From Pimelobacter simplex (GTDB lineage: Bacteria > Actinomycetota > Actinomycetes > Propionibacteriales > Nocardioidaceae): 64,000 bases of DNA. The notes under the pieces were generated by a model, which was given only the letters and a program-made list of their open reading frames with translations, was not told the DNA's origin and did no database searches. Positions 18,318 through 28,000 of the stretch are shown piece by piece. Each line of letters starts with the position of its first letter. The stretch's first letter is position 1. Both the position numbers and the translations under genes were made by a program. The DNA lies in assembly GCF_024662235.1 (NCBI RefSeq), contig NZ_CP096276.1, forward strand, positions 2,914,001 through 2,978,000. Reading direction: 5' to 3'.

Positions 18318-19111
18318 CGCTCGGCATCTCCCTGTGCAGCGTCGTAGTCGGCCCAGATCTCCTCGTCGGACTTGCCGGCGGCCTTGCCCGCGCGCCAGAT
18401 CGGCCCGGGGTCGACCGCGCGCGGCTGCCGCTTCTCGACCGAGCGCCAGTAGCCCATCACGTCGTAGTGGGTGCTGGGAAGCTTGCGCACCCGCATGAGG
18501 TGCTTGCGGATGGCGCGCATCTGGGCGGACTCGCCCGCCATCCAGAAGTAGCCGGGGCCCTCGGGCCACGCGATGTCCTCGACGACGTCGGCGAGCCGGC
18601 TCGCCCCGTCGTCGCCCAGCGCCAGCCAGGTCACCTCGACGCCCTCGGCGTCGGGGAAGTAGCCGTCGATCCGGGAGTCGTCGGGCACCTCGGCGAGGAT
18701 CCGCACGGGTCGGGCGGCGGCGTTCTCGCGGGCGATCCGGGTCATCGCGGGCAGGGCGGTGAGGTCGCCGACGAGCAGCAGCCAGCCCGCGTCGTCGGGC
18801 GGGAGGAAGGAGCCCTTGGCCTCGGTCAGCACGACCTGCTGGCCGACCGGGTCACCCGAGCGACCGGAGGCCCACTCGGTGACCAGACCCGTCGCGTGGA
18901 CCACGACGTCGAGCACCAGGCGCGTGCCGTCGACGGAGCGCACCGTGTAGTAGCGGCTCTGGAACTGGCCCGGCACGACCAGGCCCACCCACTCGTCGGC
19001 GATGCCGGTCGAGACGAAGCCCGGTACGTCGAGGGTCAGCCGCACCAGGTGGGGCGTCACCTGCTCGCGCGCCACCACGGTGGCGTCGTACTGCTGGGCG
19101 CGGGTGCTCAC
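18314..19111 (-). CDS. Siderophore-interacting protein (FAD-dependent ferric reductase)
   Basis: A 265-residue SIP-family flavoprotein that would release iron from imported ferric siderophores by NAD(P)H-dependent reduction. The FAD-binding segment QSRYYTVRS (R-x-Y-T motif) lies near residue 53, followed by VHATGLVTEWA, then the NAD-binding half (LLLVGDLTALPAMTRI) and the SIP C-terminal domain (YFWMAGESAQMRAIRKHL). The start is GTG 19111, 6 nt after a -10 box (TAGCCT), so probably leaderless. It is translationally coupled to era, an odd pairing. No iron box is visible at this promoter. Confidence 0.9.
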   Translation of the reverse strand: MSTRAQQYDATVVAREQVTPHLVRLTLDVPGFVSTGIADEWVGLVVPGQFQSRYYTVRSVDGTRLVLDVVVHATGLVTEWASGRSGDPVGQQVVLTEAKGSFLPPDDAGWLLLVGDLTALPAMTRIARENAAARPVRILAEVPDDSRIDGYFPDAEGVEVTWLALGDDGASRLADVVEDIAWPEGPGYFWMAGESAQMRAIRKHLMRVRKLPSTHYDVMGYWRSVEKRQPRAVDPGPIWRAGKAAGKSDEEIWADYDAAQGDAER

Positions 19112-19117
19112 CGGTTC

Positions 19118-19123
19118 AGGCTA
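19118..19123 (-). promoter_or_regulatory. -10 box of the siderophore-interacting gene
   Basis: TAGCCT on the minus strand, 6 nt before GTG 19111. The spacing implies transcription starting at the start codon. Confidence 0.5.
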
Positions 19124-19145
19124 TCGGCACCGGCCGGTACGACGT

Positions 19146-19568
19146 TCAGCGGTTGTTGACCGTCGCGCGGTAGACCCGGCGGGTCTCGTCGGTGGGCACC
19201 AGGAACAGCGAGGTCTTGGCGAACCGGCGCCGCTTGAAGGTGTAGGTCCCCTGCTCGGGCCCGCGCCGCGGCGCGGTGAAGGTGAGCTCGAAGCTGCGGT
19301 TGGAGCCGCGGCTCACCCGCGGGATGTCGCGGACCGTGACCAGGCGCATCTTGATCGCCACCCCCGGACCGGTGACCCGGAAGCGCGCCTTGCGCTGCGC
19401 GACGAACCGCTTGCGCCGGTAGAGCTTGGCCTCCCGGGTGAAGGTGCGGGCCGCGGGGGCGGCCGGCGCGAGCGGTGCCGCCTGGGCGCCACCGGGCAGC
19501 CCGACCAGGGTGACGGCGACGCCGGTGGCTCCGGTGGCGAGGACGGTACGACGGCTCAGGTCGGTCAT
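19146..19568 (-). CDS. Tat-exported DUF6916-like protein
   Basis: A 140-residue protein with a twin-arginine signal (SRRTVLATGATGVAVTL). The mature part ends in a compact beta domain with FELTFTAP, PEQGTYTFKRRRFAKTSLFLVPTDE and YRATVNN. The same pattern occurs in the divergent neighbour at 19595, so the two are paralogs, one exported and one not. I assign DUF6916 from the pattern F.L.F.GP..LEQ.TY..RH..LG...LFLVP, with moderate certainty. AGGAG precedes ATG 19568. It sits at the edge of the tail-collar cluster; function unknown. Confidence 0.75.
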   Translation of the reverse strand: MTDLSRRTVLATGATGVAVTLVGLPGGAQAAPLAPAAPAARTFTREAKLYRRKRFVAQRKARFRVTGPGVAIKMRLVTVRDIPRVSRGSNRSFELTFTAPRRGPEQGTYTFKRRRFAKTSLFLVPTDETRRVYRATVNNR

Positions 19569-19582
19569 CGAAGGCTCCTGGC

Positions 19583-19588
19583 TAGGGT
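19583..19588 (+). promoter_or_regulatory. -10 box of the DUF6916-like gene
   Basis: TAGGGT, 6 nt before GTG 19595; a leaderless arrangement. Confidence 0.55.
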
Positions 19589-19594
19589 GGGGAC

Positions 19595-19903
19595 GTGAGT
19601 ACGTGGTTCGACGCCGACGACTTCTCGGCACTGGTGGGCGACCCCTTCGAGGTCGCGCTCCCGGACGGCGCCGCGTTCGCGCTGGCGCTCGACGAGGTCG
19701 CGGTCCGCGACGTGGCCGGCGGCGCGGGGCCCGACGGCGCCCAGCGACGGCAGTTCTCGCTGCTCTTCACCGGACCGGCGACGCCCGTGCTGGAGCAGGC
19801 GACCTGGACCGTGCGGCACGCCGGCCTCGGCGAGACCGCGCTGTTCCTGGTGCCGCTCGGCCCGAGCGGCGACCGGATGCGCTACGAGGCGGCCTTCGCC
19901 TGA
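19595..19903 (+). CDS. DUF6916-like protein (cytoplasmic paralog)
   Basis: A 102-residue protein without a signal peptide. Its core FSLLFTGPATPVLEQATWTVRH followed by LGETALFLVPLGPSGDRMRYEAAF is clearly related to the Tat-exported protein encoded divergently at 19146-19568. GTG 19595 lies 6 nt behind a TAGGGT box. Such proteins appear beside tail-collar (MdpB-like) genes in other bacteria, as far as I recall, which suggests they belong to the same system as the genes at 19918-21976. It converges with the GNAT gene. Confidence 0.75.
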   Translation: MSTWFDADDFSALVGDPFEVALPDGAAFALALDEVAVRDVAGGAGPDGAQRRQFSLLFTGPATPVLEQATWTVRHAGLGETALFLVPLGPSGDRMRYEAAFA

Positions 19904-19917
19904 GCGCAGGACCCGCG

Positions 19918-20394
19918 TCATGACGGCCGCCAGGTGAGGGACAGGCGGACGTCGTCCTTGGCGACCACCACGAAGCCCAGCCGCTCGTAGAGCGCCCGGG
20001 CCCGGCTGGCCCGCTCGACCTGCAGCGACACCGGGACGCCGTCACCGGTGGCCGCGGCGTCGTCGAGCAGCCGCCGCAGCAGCGTGCCGCCGATCCCCTG
20101 GCCCTGGTGGGTGGGCAGCAGCGCGATGTCGACGATCCCGATCTCGCGCTCGCCCCGGTTCACGAGGAGCCGGCCGGCCGGGTGGTCGGCGACCTCGACC
20201 ACGCTGTGCTCGGCGTCCGGGTACGCCGCGCGGTACTGGCGCTCGCGCAGGTCGTGCTGCATCGCGACGAACGCCTCCCGCTGCCCCGGCGGCCAGGCGA
20301 CCTGGTCGAGCTCGGTGGCCCGCCCGGCGGCGTACAGCGCGAGGAGGAAGGGTTCGTCGGCCGCCGCGGCGGGACGCAGGGTCAGGGTGGTCAT
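19918..20394 (-). CDS. GNAT-family N-acetyltransferase
   Basis: A 158-residue acyltransferase of the GNAT fold. The acetyl-CoA pyrophosphate loop is visible in motif A (VDIALLPTHQGQGIGGTLLRRLL, Q-x-x-G-x-G-G/A), preceded by strand HPAGRLLVNRGEREIGI and followed by the motif B part SRARALYERLGF. The last gene of the four-gene tail-collar operon: its ATG overlaps the stop of the upstream tail-collar gene (ATGA), so it is translationally coupled to it. It may modify one of the neighbouring proteins (inference); the substrate is unknown. Confidence 0.85.
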   Translation of the reverse strand: MTTLTLRPAAAADEPFLLALYAAGRATELDQVAWPPGQREAFVAMQHDLRERQYRAAYPDAEHSVVEVADHPAGRLLVNRGEREIGIVDIALLPTHQGQGIGGTLLRRLLDDAAATGDGVPVSLQVERASRARALYERLGFVVVAKDDVRLSLTWRPS

Positions 20395-20915
20395 GGGCGT
20401 TGCGGGAAGATGCCCTGGAGCGCGATGCAGAAGTTGAGCGTCAGCGACGGCTGCATGTTGTTGTGCGGGAAGCCACCGCCGGCGATCCCGAGGGCCAGCG
20501 GCGCCAGGGCGCTGAGTGCCGTCGCGGGCTGGTAGAGCGCGCCCCCCGACGACGTGGCGAAGGTCGCGGTCGCGCTCGGCACGCTGGTGTCACCCGGGTC
20601 GGTGGTGTTGGCGTGGAGCTGGTGGGTGTGCGAGGGCATCTCGCTCTGGAGCAGCGTCACGGTGGGCACCCCCGATGCCTCGCCCAGGAAGTGATCGCTC
20701 AACCCCTGACCCTGACCCTGCTGGAGCGGCGCGCTGTCCTGGAGGTTCGGCAGCGCGAAGGTCGCCTTGCCGTCGCCACCGTAGTAGGTGCCCAGCAACG
20801 AGAAGAGGGCGGTGTTCTGCGAGATCGGGAGCAGCTGACCGTTGCACATCGCCCATCCCGTGGGGGCGAAGTTGAACGGGAAGATGCGGATCTCGGCGAC
20901 GAACTGGTCACTCAT
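20391..20915 (-). CDS. Tail-collar (MdpB-like) protein A
   Basis: A 174-residue protein with the phage tail-collar domain. The N-terminus IRIFPFNFAPTGWAMCNGQL is followed by LPISQNTALFSLLGTYYGGDG and FALPNLQDSAPLQQG, the segment forming the collar fold in T4 short tail fibres. SEMPSHTHQLHA follows, and the end is NNMQPSLTLNFCIALQGIFP. No signal peptide. It lies 10 nt after paralog B and is coupled to the GNAT gene. GAGGAG precedes the ATG. In bacteria such stand-alone collar proteins (annotated microcystin-dependent or tail fibre proteins) come in sets of three; their role is unknown. Confidence 0.88.
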   Translation of the reverse strand: MSDQFVAEIRIFPFNFAPTGWAMCNGQLLPISQNTALFSLLGTYYGGDGKATFALPNLQDSAPLQQGQGQGLSDHFLGEASGVPTVTLLQSEMPSHTHQLHANTTDPGDTSVPSATATFATSSGGALYQPATALSALAPLALGIAGGGFPHNNMQPSLTLNFCIALQGIFPQRP

Positions 20916-20925
20916 GGCGTACTCC

Positions 20926-21465
20926 TCAGCTCTGGCTCGGGAAGACGCCGAAGAGCGAGATGATGAAGTTGATGGTCAGGTAGGGCTGCATGTTCTCGTG
21001 CGGCTGGTTGCCGCCGATCGGCGTGATCGCCCCCGGCGCGAACCGGTTCGCCGCCTGCCCGGGATCGACCACCGCTTCGTTGATGTAGGGCACCACGTTC
21101 AGCGACATCGCCGGCACGCTGCCGGCCGGGCTGACCTGGGTGCCCGGCAGACCCTGCACCACGCCGAAGCCGTGGCTGTGGATCGGCATCTGCTGGGGGC
21201 TCAGCGTGACGCTCTCGCTCCCGCCCGTCTCGCCGATCTGGTAGGTGGATCCGCCGGGGCGGGTGCCCTGGTGGATCGGGACCCGGCTCTGGAGGTCCGG
21301 CAGCCGGAAGGTCTCCTGGCCGTCCCCGCCGTAGGTCGTGCCGATCAGGTTGAAGAGGGTCTCGTACTCGGAGATCGGCAGCACCTGGCCCTGGCACAGC
21401 ATCCAGCCGTTGGGGGCGAAGCTCCCGGCGAAGAGCCGGATCTCGCCGACGAAGGGTTGGCTCAT
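20926..21465 (-). CDS. Tail-collar (MdpB-like) protein B
   Basis: A 179-residue paralog of its neighbours: EIRLFAGSFAPNGWMLCQGQ, LPISEYETLFNLIGTTYGGDG, FRLPDLQSRVPIHQG, QQMPIHSHGFG, and the shared C-terminus HENMQPYLTINFIISLFGVFPSQS. The variable stretch between residues about 100 and 150 is where the three copies differ most, as expected if it carries the binding specificity. GAGGAG precedes ATG 21465, and the gene is separated by 10 nt from each neighbour, so the operon is tightly packed. Confidence 0.88.
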   Translation of the reverse strand: MSQPFVGEIRLFAGSFAPNGWMLCQGQVLPISEYETLFNLIGTTYGGDGQETFRLPDLQSRVPIHQGTRPGGSTYQIGETGGSESVTLSPQQMPIHSHGFGVVQGLPGTQVSPAGSVPAMSLNVVPYINEAVVDPGQAANRFAPGAITPIGGNQPHENMQPYLTINFIISLFGVFPSQS

Positions 21466-21475
21466 GGCGTTCTCC

Positions 21476-21976
21476 TCAGTTCTGGCTCGGGAAGATGCCC
21501 ACGAGCGCGATGCAGAAGCTCAGGGTCAGGTAGGGCTGCATGTTGAGGTGCGCCTGGTTGCCGCCGGCCGTGCCGACCGTGCTCGGGTGCAGGGTCTGGC
21601 TGGGGTTGCCGGAGCGGTAGACGTTGTTGGCGGCGCCGAGGTACATCCCCGCAGGACTCGCCGATCCCCCGCTGGTGGCCGACGAGCCCAGGACCGGGTG
21701 CACGTGCTGCGGCATCTCGCCGGACGTCAGCGTGTGCGCCTCCTCGCCGACCTGCTGCCCCAGGGTGAACCCCTGACCCATGTGGATCGGCACCCGGCCG
21801 CGCAGGTCGGGCAGCGCGAAGGTGGTCTGGCCGTTGCCGCCGTAGGTGGTGCCGAGCAGCGCGAACAGCGCCTGGTTCTGGTTGATGGGCAGGTACTGCC
21901 CGTTGCAGAACGCCCAGCCCCTGGGCGGGAAGTTGAAGGACATCAGCCGGATCTCGGACAGGAAGGGACTAGACAC
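21476..21976 (-). CDS. Tail-collar (MdpB-like) protein C
   Basis: A 166-residue first gene of the tail-collar operon, starting at GTG 21976 with a GAGGAGG ribosome site. Features: EIRLMSFNFPPRGWAFCNGQ, LPINQNQALFALLGTTYGGNG, FALPDLRGRVPIHMGQG, GEMPQHVHPVLG and C-terminal LNMQPYLTLSFCIALVGIFPSQN. It is closest to the textbook collar consensus of the three. It lies 30 nt downstream of the giant secreted protein gene on the same strand, so one transcript could cover all. Confidence 0.88.
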   Translation of the reverse strand: MSSPFLSEIRLMSFNFPPRGWAFCNGQYLPINQNQALFALLGTTYGGNGQTTFALPDLRGRVPIHMGQGFTLGQQVGEEAHTLTSGEMPQHVHPVLGSSATSGGSASPAGMYLGAANNVYRSGNPSQTLHPSTVGTAGGNQAHLNMQPYLTLSFCIALVGIFPSQN

Positions 21977-22006
21977 GGGGCCTCCTCGGGTGGGTGCTGG
22001 TCATGG

Positions 22007-25000
22007 TCAGGGCACCGCCGGGCACGAGAGACCGGCGCCGACGAACCCGCCGCCCCCGGAGGCGACGCTGTTCTCGGCGCGCACGGTGGCGCCGGCGACG
22101 TTGCGCGTCGCCAGGAAGCTCTCGACAGCCGCGTTGCCGTTGTTCGCGCCCGCGTAGCCGGGCAGCCGGAAGGTGGTGAGCTGGCGCTGGCGCAGCCGTA
22201 CGTCGACGTTCATCCCGGTCGCCGGGTTCCCGTCGGCGCCGCTGCCGGTCAGGGTGTTGTTCTGGATGTCGGCGCAGGCCTCGAACGTGTCCCCGGCTGT
22301 GGTGCCGATGTTGTAGTGCAGACCCTGCTTGGGGATGCCCAGGGTGGCGGACGCCGTACCGGGCTGGGCGATGACGTTGCCGGTGACCGTGGTCTGCACG
22401 GCCCCGGACTGCGCACCGCCGCCACCGCCGGCGACGACCTCGACACCATAGGTGTTGTAGCCGCGGACCTGGTTGCCGGTGACGCCCCACACGATCCCGC
22501 CGCCGCCGAGGTTCTGCAGCTTGAGGCCCGAGGCCGAGAGGGAGCCGGAGCTGTCGACCCCCGCGGTGCCGATCCGGTTGTTGGCGAAGGTGCCGCGCTG
22601 GACGCCCGAGCCGGGCGCCTTGGCGAACAGGAAGCCCGGGCCGACGGCGCCGGTCAGCTGGTTGCCGGTGACCGTCGCGTCGAGCGACGTGGTGCCGCCC
22701 TCGGTGACCGTGACGCCGCCACCGCCGGCGCTGATCGCCGGGTGGGTGTTGGTGAACACGTTGTCGGTCACGACGAGGTCGCCCCGCTTGGTGGCGGCGT
22801 TGCCGTACTGCAGCTGGTCGCCGGCCGCGCCCTGGAAGGTGCTGGCGGTGACGGTGACCGGGAAGTCACCGGCGGCGCCGCTGGCGTCGAGCTGGAGGGC
22901 GTCGTTCTGCGGCCGGTTGCCGTTGAGGCCGAAGGTGACCGTGTCGACGGTGAGCCGGCCCAGGTCGCCGGTGGTGTTGGTAACCCGCAGGGTGTCGCTG
23001 TACCCGCCGCTGAGGTGGGTCCGGGCGATGGACGCCGTGCCGGAGAGCTCGGTGAGCACCACGGCGGAGTCCGTGTCGGCGTCGCCGTTGAGGCCGTTGA
23101 CGACGCTCTCGGCGAACGTCAGGCCTCGGGTGCGGTCACCGCGCAGCGCGTAGTTGCCCGCTCCGTGGATCCACATCCGGGTCAGCGAGGGCGCCTGGGT
23201 GTCGCTGAGCACGACACCCGTGCCGTCCGGCGCATCGCCGCTCGGGGAGGAGCCGGTGCTGTTGGCGATCTCGCCGCCGGTGCAGCCCGCGGTGCTCCCC
23301 GGGGTGCAGGTGCCACCGGCACCCGTGACCCGGAGCGAGCCGGCGGTGCCGGTCGCGACCAGGCGGATGCCGTTGGGTGCGCCGTTGCTGCTGACGCTCT
23401 CGAGCACCAGGTTGCCGCTGCCGATCTGGGTGTTCGCCACGCCGAGCGCGCGTCCGGTCGTGGAGGCGATCCGGTTGCCGGTCCCGGTGACGTTCAGGGT
23501 GCCACCGCCGGCCGCGTCGACGCCCTTGCCGCTGGTGCTCGCCACCTGCAGGCCGCCCCCGCTGAGGGTGAGGGTGTGGCCGGAGCTGGACGACAGCACG
23601 ATGCCGTCGGCGGCACCGGACCGGACGGTGGAGCCCGCGCCGCTCAGGACGGTGTTGCCGCCCGTGTTGCCGGTGACCAGCACGCCGCCGCCGATGTCGG
23701 TGGAGTCGGTGATCGTGCCGGACGCGGTGACCGTGCCGCCGCTCCGTCCGCGGACCTCGACCGAGCCGCCCACGCCGTCGTTGATCGCCCCGGCGTAGGT
23801 GACGGTGCCGTTGCCGCCGTCGACGTAGAAGGCGGTGGTGGTGTGGTCGCTCACGGTGCCGCCGTTGGCCTTGAAGCTGCCGCTGGTGAGCCCGGTGATC
23901 GAGATGCCGCGGCTCGCGCTGTGGGCCGAGGAGACCGTGGCGAGCTCGAGCTGCGAGGCCGGGGCGTCGTTGATCTCGACCGCGGGACCGCCGGTGGCGG
24001 TGATCGTGCTGGTCGCGTCGGTCGTGGTGATCGCCCCGGTGTTCTGCAGGCGCAGCGCGGCGGTCGAGCCGGCGGTGGTCTCGAGCTCGATCTTGCCGAG
24101 CGTGACCGCACCGGTGCTGTTGAGCAGGTTCACACCCCCCGTCGCCGAGCCGGTCACGAGCACCCGGTCGATCTGGCTGCCCTGGAGCGCCGTGCTGTCG
24201 GAGGTGAACGCCGGGGCGCCCGTGACGAGGAGGCGGTTCTGGCCGCTGATCTTGACCGTGCCCGCGGCGCGGAGCTTGAGGCCGATCGAGCCGCTCGTGG
24301 GACCGCTCGCGGCGGTGTTGTCCACGACGAGGTCGGTGAGGTCGAACGTGCCGGAGGTGCCGTCGAGCACGACGCCGGGCGCCGTACCGGCCGCGCCGGT
24401 GTCGGTGACCCGGACGTCGGTGACGGTGCCGCTCGCGTCGCCCGTCCCGCCGGCGATGCCGCTGCTGACGCCGGCCGGGTCGAGGGCGAAGCCGGCCACG
24501 GTGTTGCCGCTGGCGAGGCTGACCACGTCGGTACCGGTGGCGGCGAGCCGGGGCCGTGCCCCGGGGACGCCGTCGGCGAGCGTCACGCCGCCGATGACCA
24601 GGGTGCGGGACTCGCCCAGGAGCCGCTGACCGTTCTTGAGCACGATGCCGTCGGCGTAACCGGTTGCGTCACCGGTGCCCGCGGAGACGTAGATCGTGTC
24701 GTTGGCCTTCGAGGCGGTCGCGGCCTGCGCGAGCGTGTCGAAGGGCGCGTCGGAGGTGCCCGCGTTGCCGGAGGCGTCGTTGGAGACGTACCAGACGCAG
24801 CCGGCGAGGTTGACCGTGACGACGGCGCTGCCCGTACCCGGCGTGGGGGCGTACCCGTCGCTCACCCGGTAGGTGAAGGTGTCGGTGGTCGCCGTGCACC
24901 CGGCCGGCGGGTGGTAGACGAAGCCGCCGTCGGCCTTCAGGACCGCGGTACCGCCGCCGGTGCTGGTCACCGTCTCGGCGAGCACGGTGAGCGTGCCGCT

Positions 25001-28000
25001 GTCGACGTCGGCCGCGCCGGTGAGCAGGTTGCCCACCACCGTCTTGCGCGCGCCGGTCGTGGTCGGCGTGCCGCCGCCGGTCGGGGCGACGACGAGGGCG
25101 GTGTTGCCGACCGCGGCGGAGACGCCGGTGAAGGACTGGGGTGCTGCCGTGGGCGCGTCGTTCACGCAGGTGACCGTCATCTTCACGGTCGCGGTGGAGC
25201 CGCCGCCGAGCGTGTAGGTGAAGTCGTCGGTCGGACCGCTCGGGGTGTTGCAGTAGTTCGGGTTCGGCAGGTAGCTCACCGCGAGGCCGCCCGGGACGAT
25301 CGAGACGGACCCGTGGAGCGGCTGGGTCACCGACTGCACCACCGCCGGGTCGTCGCCCGCGATGTCGTTGGCGGTGACCGGCACGGTGGTCGAGGCGTCC
25401 TCGTCGACCGTGGCCGCGTCCGCGTTCGCGGTCGGCGGGTCGTAGACGCACGCCACGGTGACCCGCACGGTCGCGGTGGGACCGTCGTTGACGGTGTAGG
25501 TGAAGGTGTCGGGCGTGCCGCCGGGCTGGTTGTTGCAGTAGTTCGCGGCCGGCCGGTAGGTCAGCGCCGTGCCACCGCCGGTGATCACGACGATGCCGTT
25601 GGCCGGCTGGGTCACCGCGGTGACCGCCAGGAGGCCGCCCTCGGGGTCGGTGTCGTTGGCGAGGACCGGGATCGTGGTGGCCGCGTCGTCCTCGGTCACC
25701 GTGGCGGTGTCGTCGTTGAGCATGAGCGGGTCCACGACGCAGGTCACCGCGACGCGCACGGTCGCCGTCGCCCCACTCGGGGCGAGCGTGTAGGTGAACG
25801 TGTCGCGGGTGCCGCCCGGCTGGCTGTTGCAGTAGTCCGCGTCGGGCTCGTAGGTCAGGCCGGTGCCGCCGCCGGTGATCACGACCGTGCCGTGGTCGGG
25901 CTGGGTGACCGAGCCGATCGACAGCGTCTCGTCACGCGCGTCGTCGTTGTCGAGGACGTCGATCGCGGTGGCCGGGTCGTCCTCGGTCACCGTGGCGGTG
26001 TCGTCGGCCGCGGTGGCGGCGTCCGTCACGCAGGTCACGGTGACCCGCACGGTCGCGGTGGGACCGTCGTTGACGGTGTAGGTGAAGGTGTCGGGCGAAC
26101 CGCCGGACTGGCTGTTGCAGTAGTCCGCGTCGGGCCGGTAGGTCAGGCCGGTGCCGCCGCCGGTGATCACGACCGTGCCGTGGTCCGGCTGGGTGACCGC
26201 GGTGATCGACAGCGTCCCACCCTCGGGGTCGCCGTCGTTGGCGAGGACGTCGATCGCGGTGGCCGGGTCGTCCTCGGTCACCGTGGCGGTGTCGTCGTTG
26301 ACCTCGAGCGGGTCCACGACGCAGGTCACCGCGACGCGCACGGTCGCCGTCGCCCCACTCGGGGCGAGCGTGTAGGTGAACGAGTCGCGGGTGCCGCCCG
26401 GCTGGCTGTTGCAGTAGTCCGCGTCGGGCACGTAGGTCAGGCCGGTGCCGCCGCCGGTGATCACGACCGTGCCGTGGTCGGGCTGGGTGACCGAGCCGAT
26501 CGACAGCGTCTCGTCACGCGCGTCGTCGTTGTCGAGGACGTCGATCGCGGTGGCCGGGTCGTCCTCGGTCACCGTGGCGGTGTCGTCGGCCGCGGTCGCG
26601 GCGTCCGTGACGCAGGTGATCGTGACGCTGACCGTCGCGACGGAGCCGCCGTTGACCACGTAGGTGAAGGTGTCGCTCACCGTGGCGGGCGCGACGCACA
26701 CCGCGGTCAGGTCCGGGCGGTAGCGCACCCCCGTGCCGCCCGGGGCGATGGCGACCTCGCCGTGGCTTGGCAGGGTCACCCCGGTGACCTCCTTGGGGCC
26801 GCCGTCGACGTCGGTGTCGTTGGCCAGGACGTCCAGGTCGGTCCAGGGGGCGTGCTCGCCGACCGTGACGGCGTCGTCGACCGCGACGGGGGCGTCGTCC
26901 ACGCAGGTCACGGACATCCGCACCGTCGCGGTGGACCCGCCCGGGGTGAGCTCGTAGGTGAACGTGTCCGGGTCGTCACCGGCGCCGGAGTTGCAGTAGT
27001 TCGCGTCGGGCGCGTAGGTCAGCCCGGTCCCGCCGCTCGCGAGCACCACGGTGCCGTGGTCGGGCTGGGTGACCGCGCCGATGACCAGGTCGTCGTCGTC
27101 GGCATCGGTGTCGTTGGCCAGGACGTCGACCGGGCTCGCGGCGCTGTCCTCGGCGACGGTGGCGGTGTCGTCGGCGGCGACCGGGTCGTCGTCCACGCAG
27201 GTGATGGCGACGACGACGCGACCGGCGGCGCTGCGCCCGGTGCCGTCGGAGACCGTGTAGGCGAAGCCGCCGGCGGTGGGACCGCACAGGTCGGGGGTCG
27301 GCGTGAACCGGATGGTGCCGCCCGCCAGCACGACGGTGCCTCCCGTGGCCGTGCCGACCGCGGTGACGGTCAGGACGTCGTCGTCGGGGTCGGTGTCGTT
27401 GGCGACCGGGCTGCCCGGGCCGGTGGCCGGCAGCTCGAGGACCGTGTCCTCGTCGGTGGCGAAGGAGTCGTCGACCGCGAACGGGTCGCCCGGGCCCGGC
27501 TCGGGCTCGGGGTCGGGGTCCGGCTTGCGCGGACCGCAGTCCTTGCCGACGTTGTCGCCCTTGCCGCCGACGACCTTGTCGCCGCCGGTGCCGCAGCTGA
27601 GCCCGTCACGGCCCGGGCCGCCGGAGAGCACGTCGTGCCCGGCCTTGCCCCAGAGCCGGTCGATGCCGGGACCGCCGTAGAGCCGGTCGTCGCCGGCGCC
27701 GCCGCGCAGGCCGTCGTTGCCGCGGCCGCCGTAGAGGACGTCATTGCCGCCGCCGCCGCGGATCCGGTCGTTGCCGTCCCCGCCCCGGATCACGTCATTG
27801 CCCGCGCCGCCCCAGATCAGGTCGTTGCCGGGGCCGCCGTTGATGATGTCGTCGCCGTCGCCGCCGCGGATCACGTCGTCGCCGCCGCGGCCGTCGATCC
27901 GGTCGTTGCCGCCGAAGCCGCAGATCACGTCGCGGCGCGGGGTGCCGACCAGGACGTCGTTGCCGGACGTACCCACGATCGTGCAGGCACCGCGGCGCGC

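Noticed and set aside
19146..21976. Prophage or phage remnant
   Set aside because: Only tail-collar-domain proteins are present. No integrase, terminase, capsid, portal, holin or attachment site, and the genes are embedded in a GNAT/DUF6916 operon.
24800..27976. Regularly spaced repeats resembling a CRISPR array
   Set aside because: Repeat periods (27 and 291 nt) are multiples of three and encode RTX and Ig-like protein repeats; there are no spacers or cas genes.
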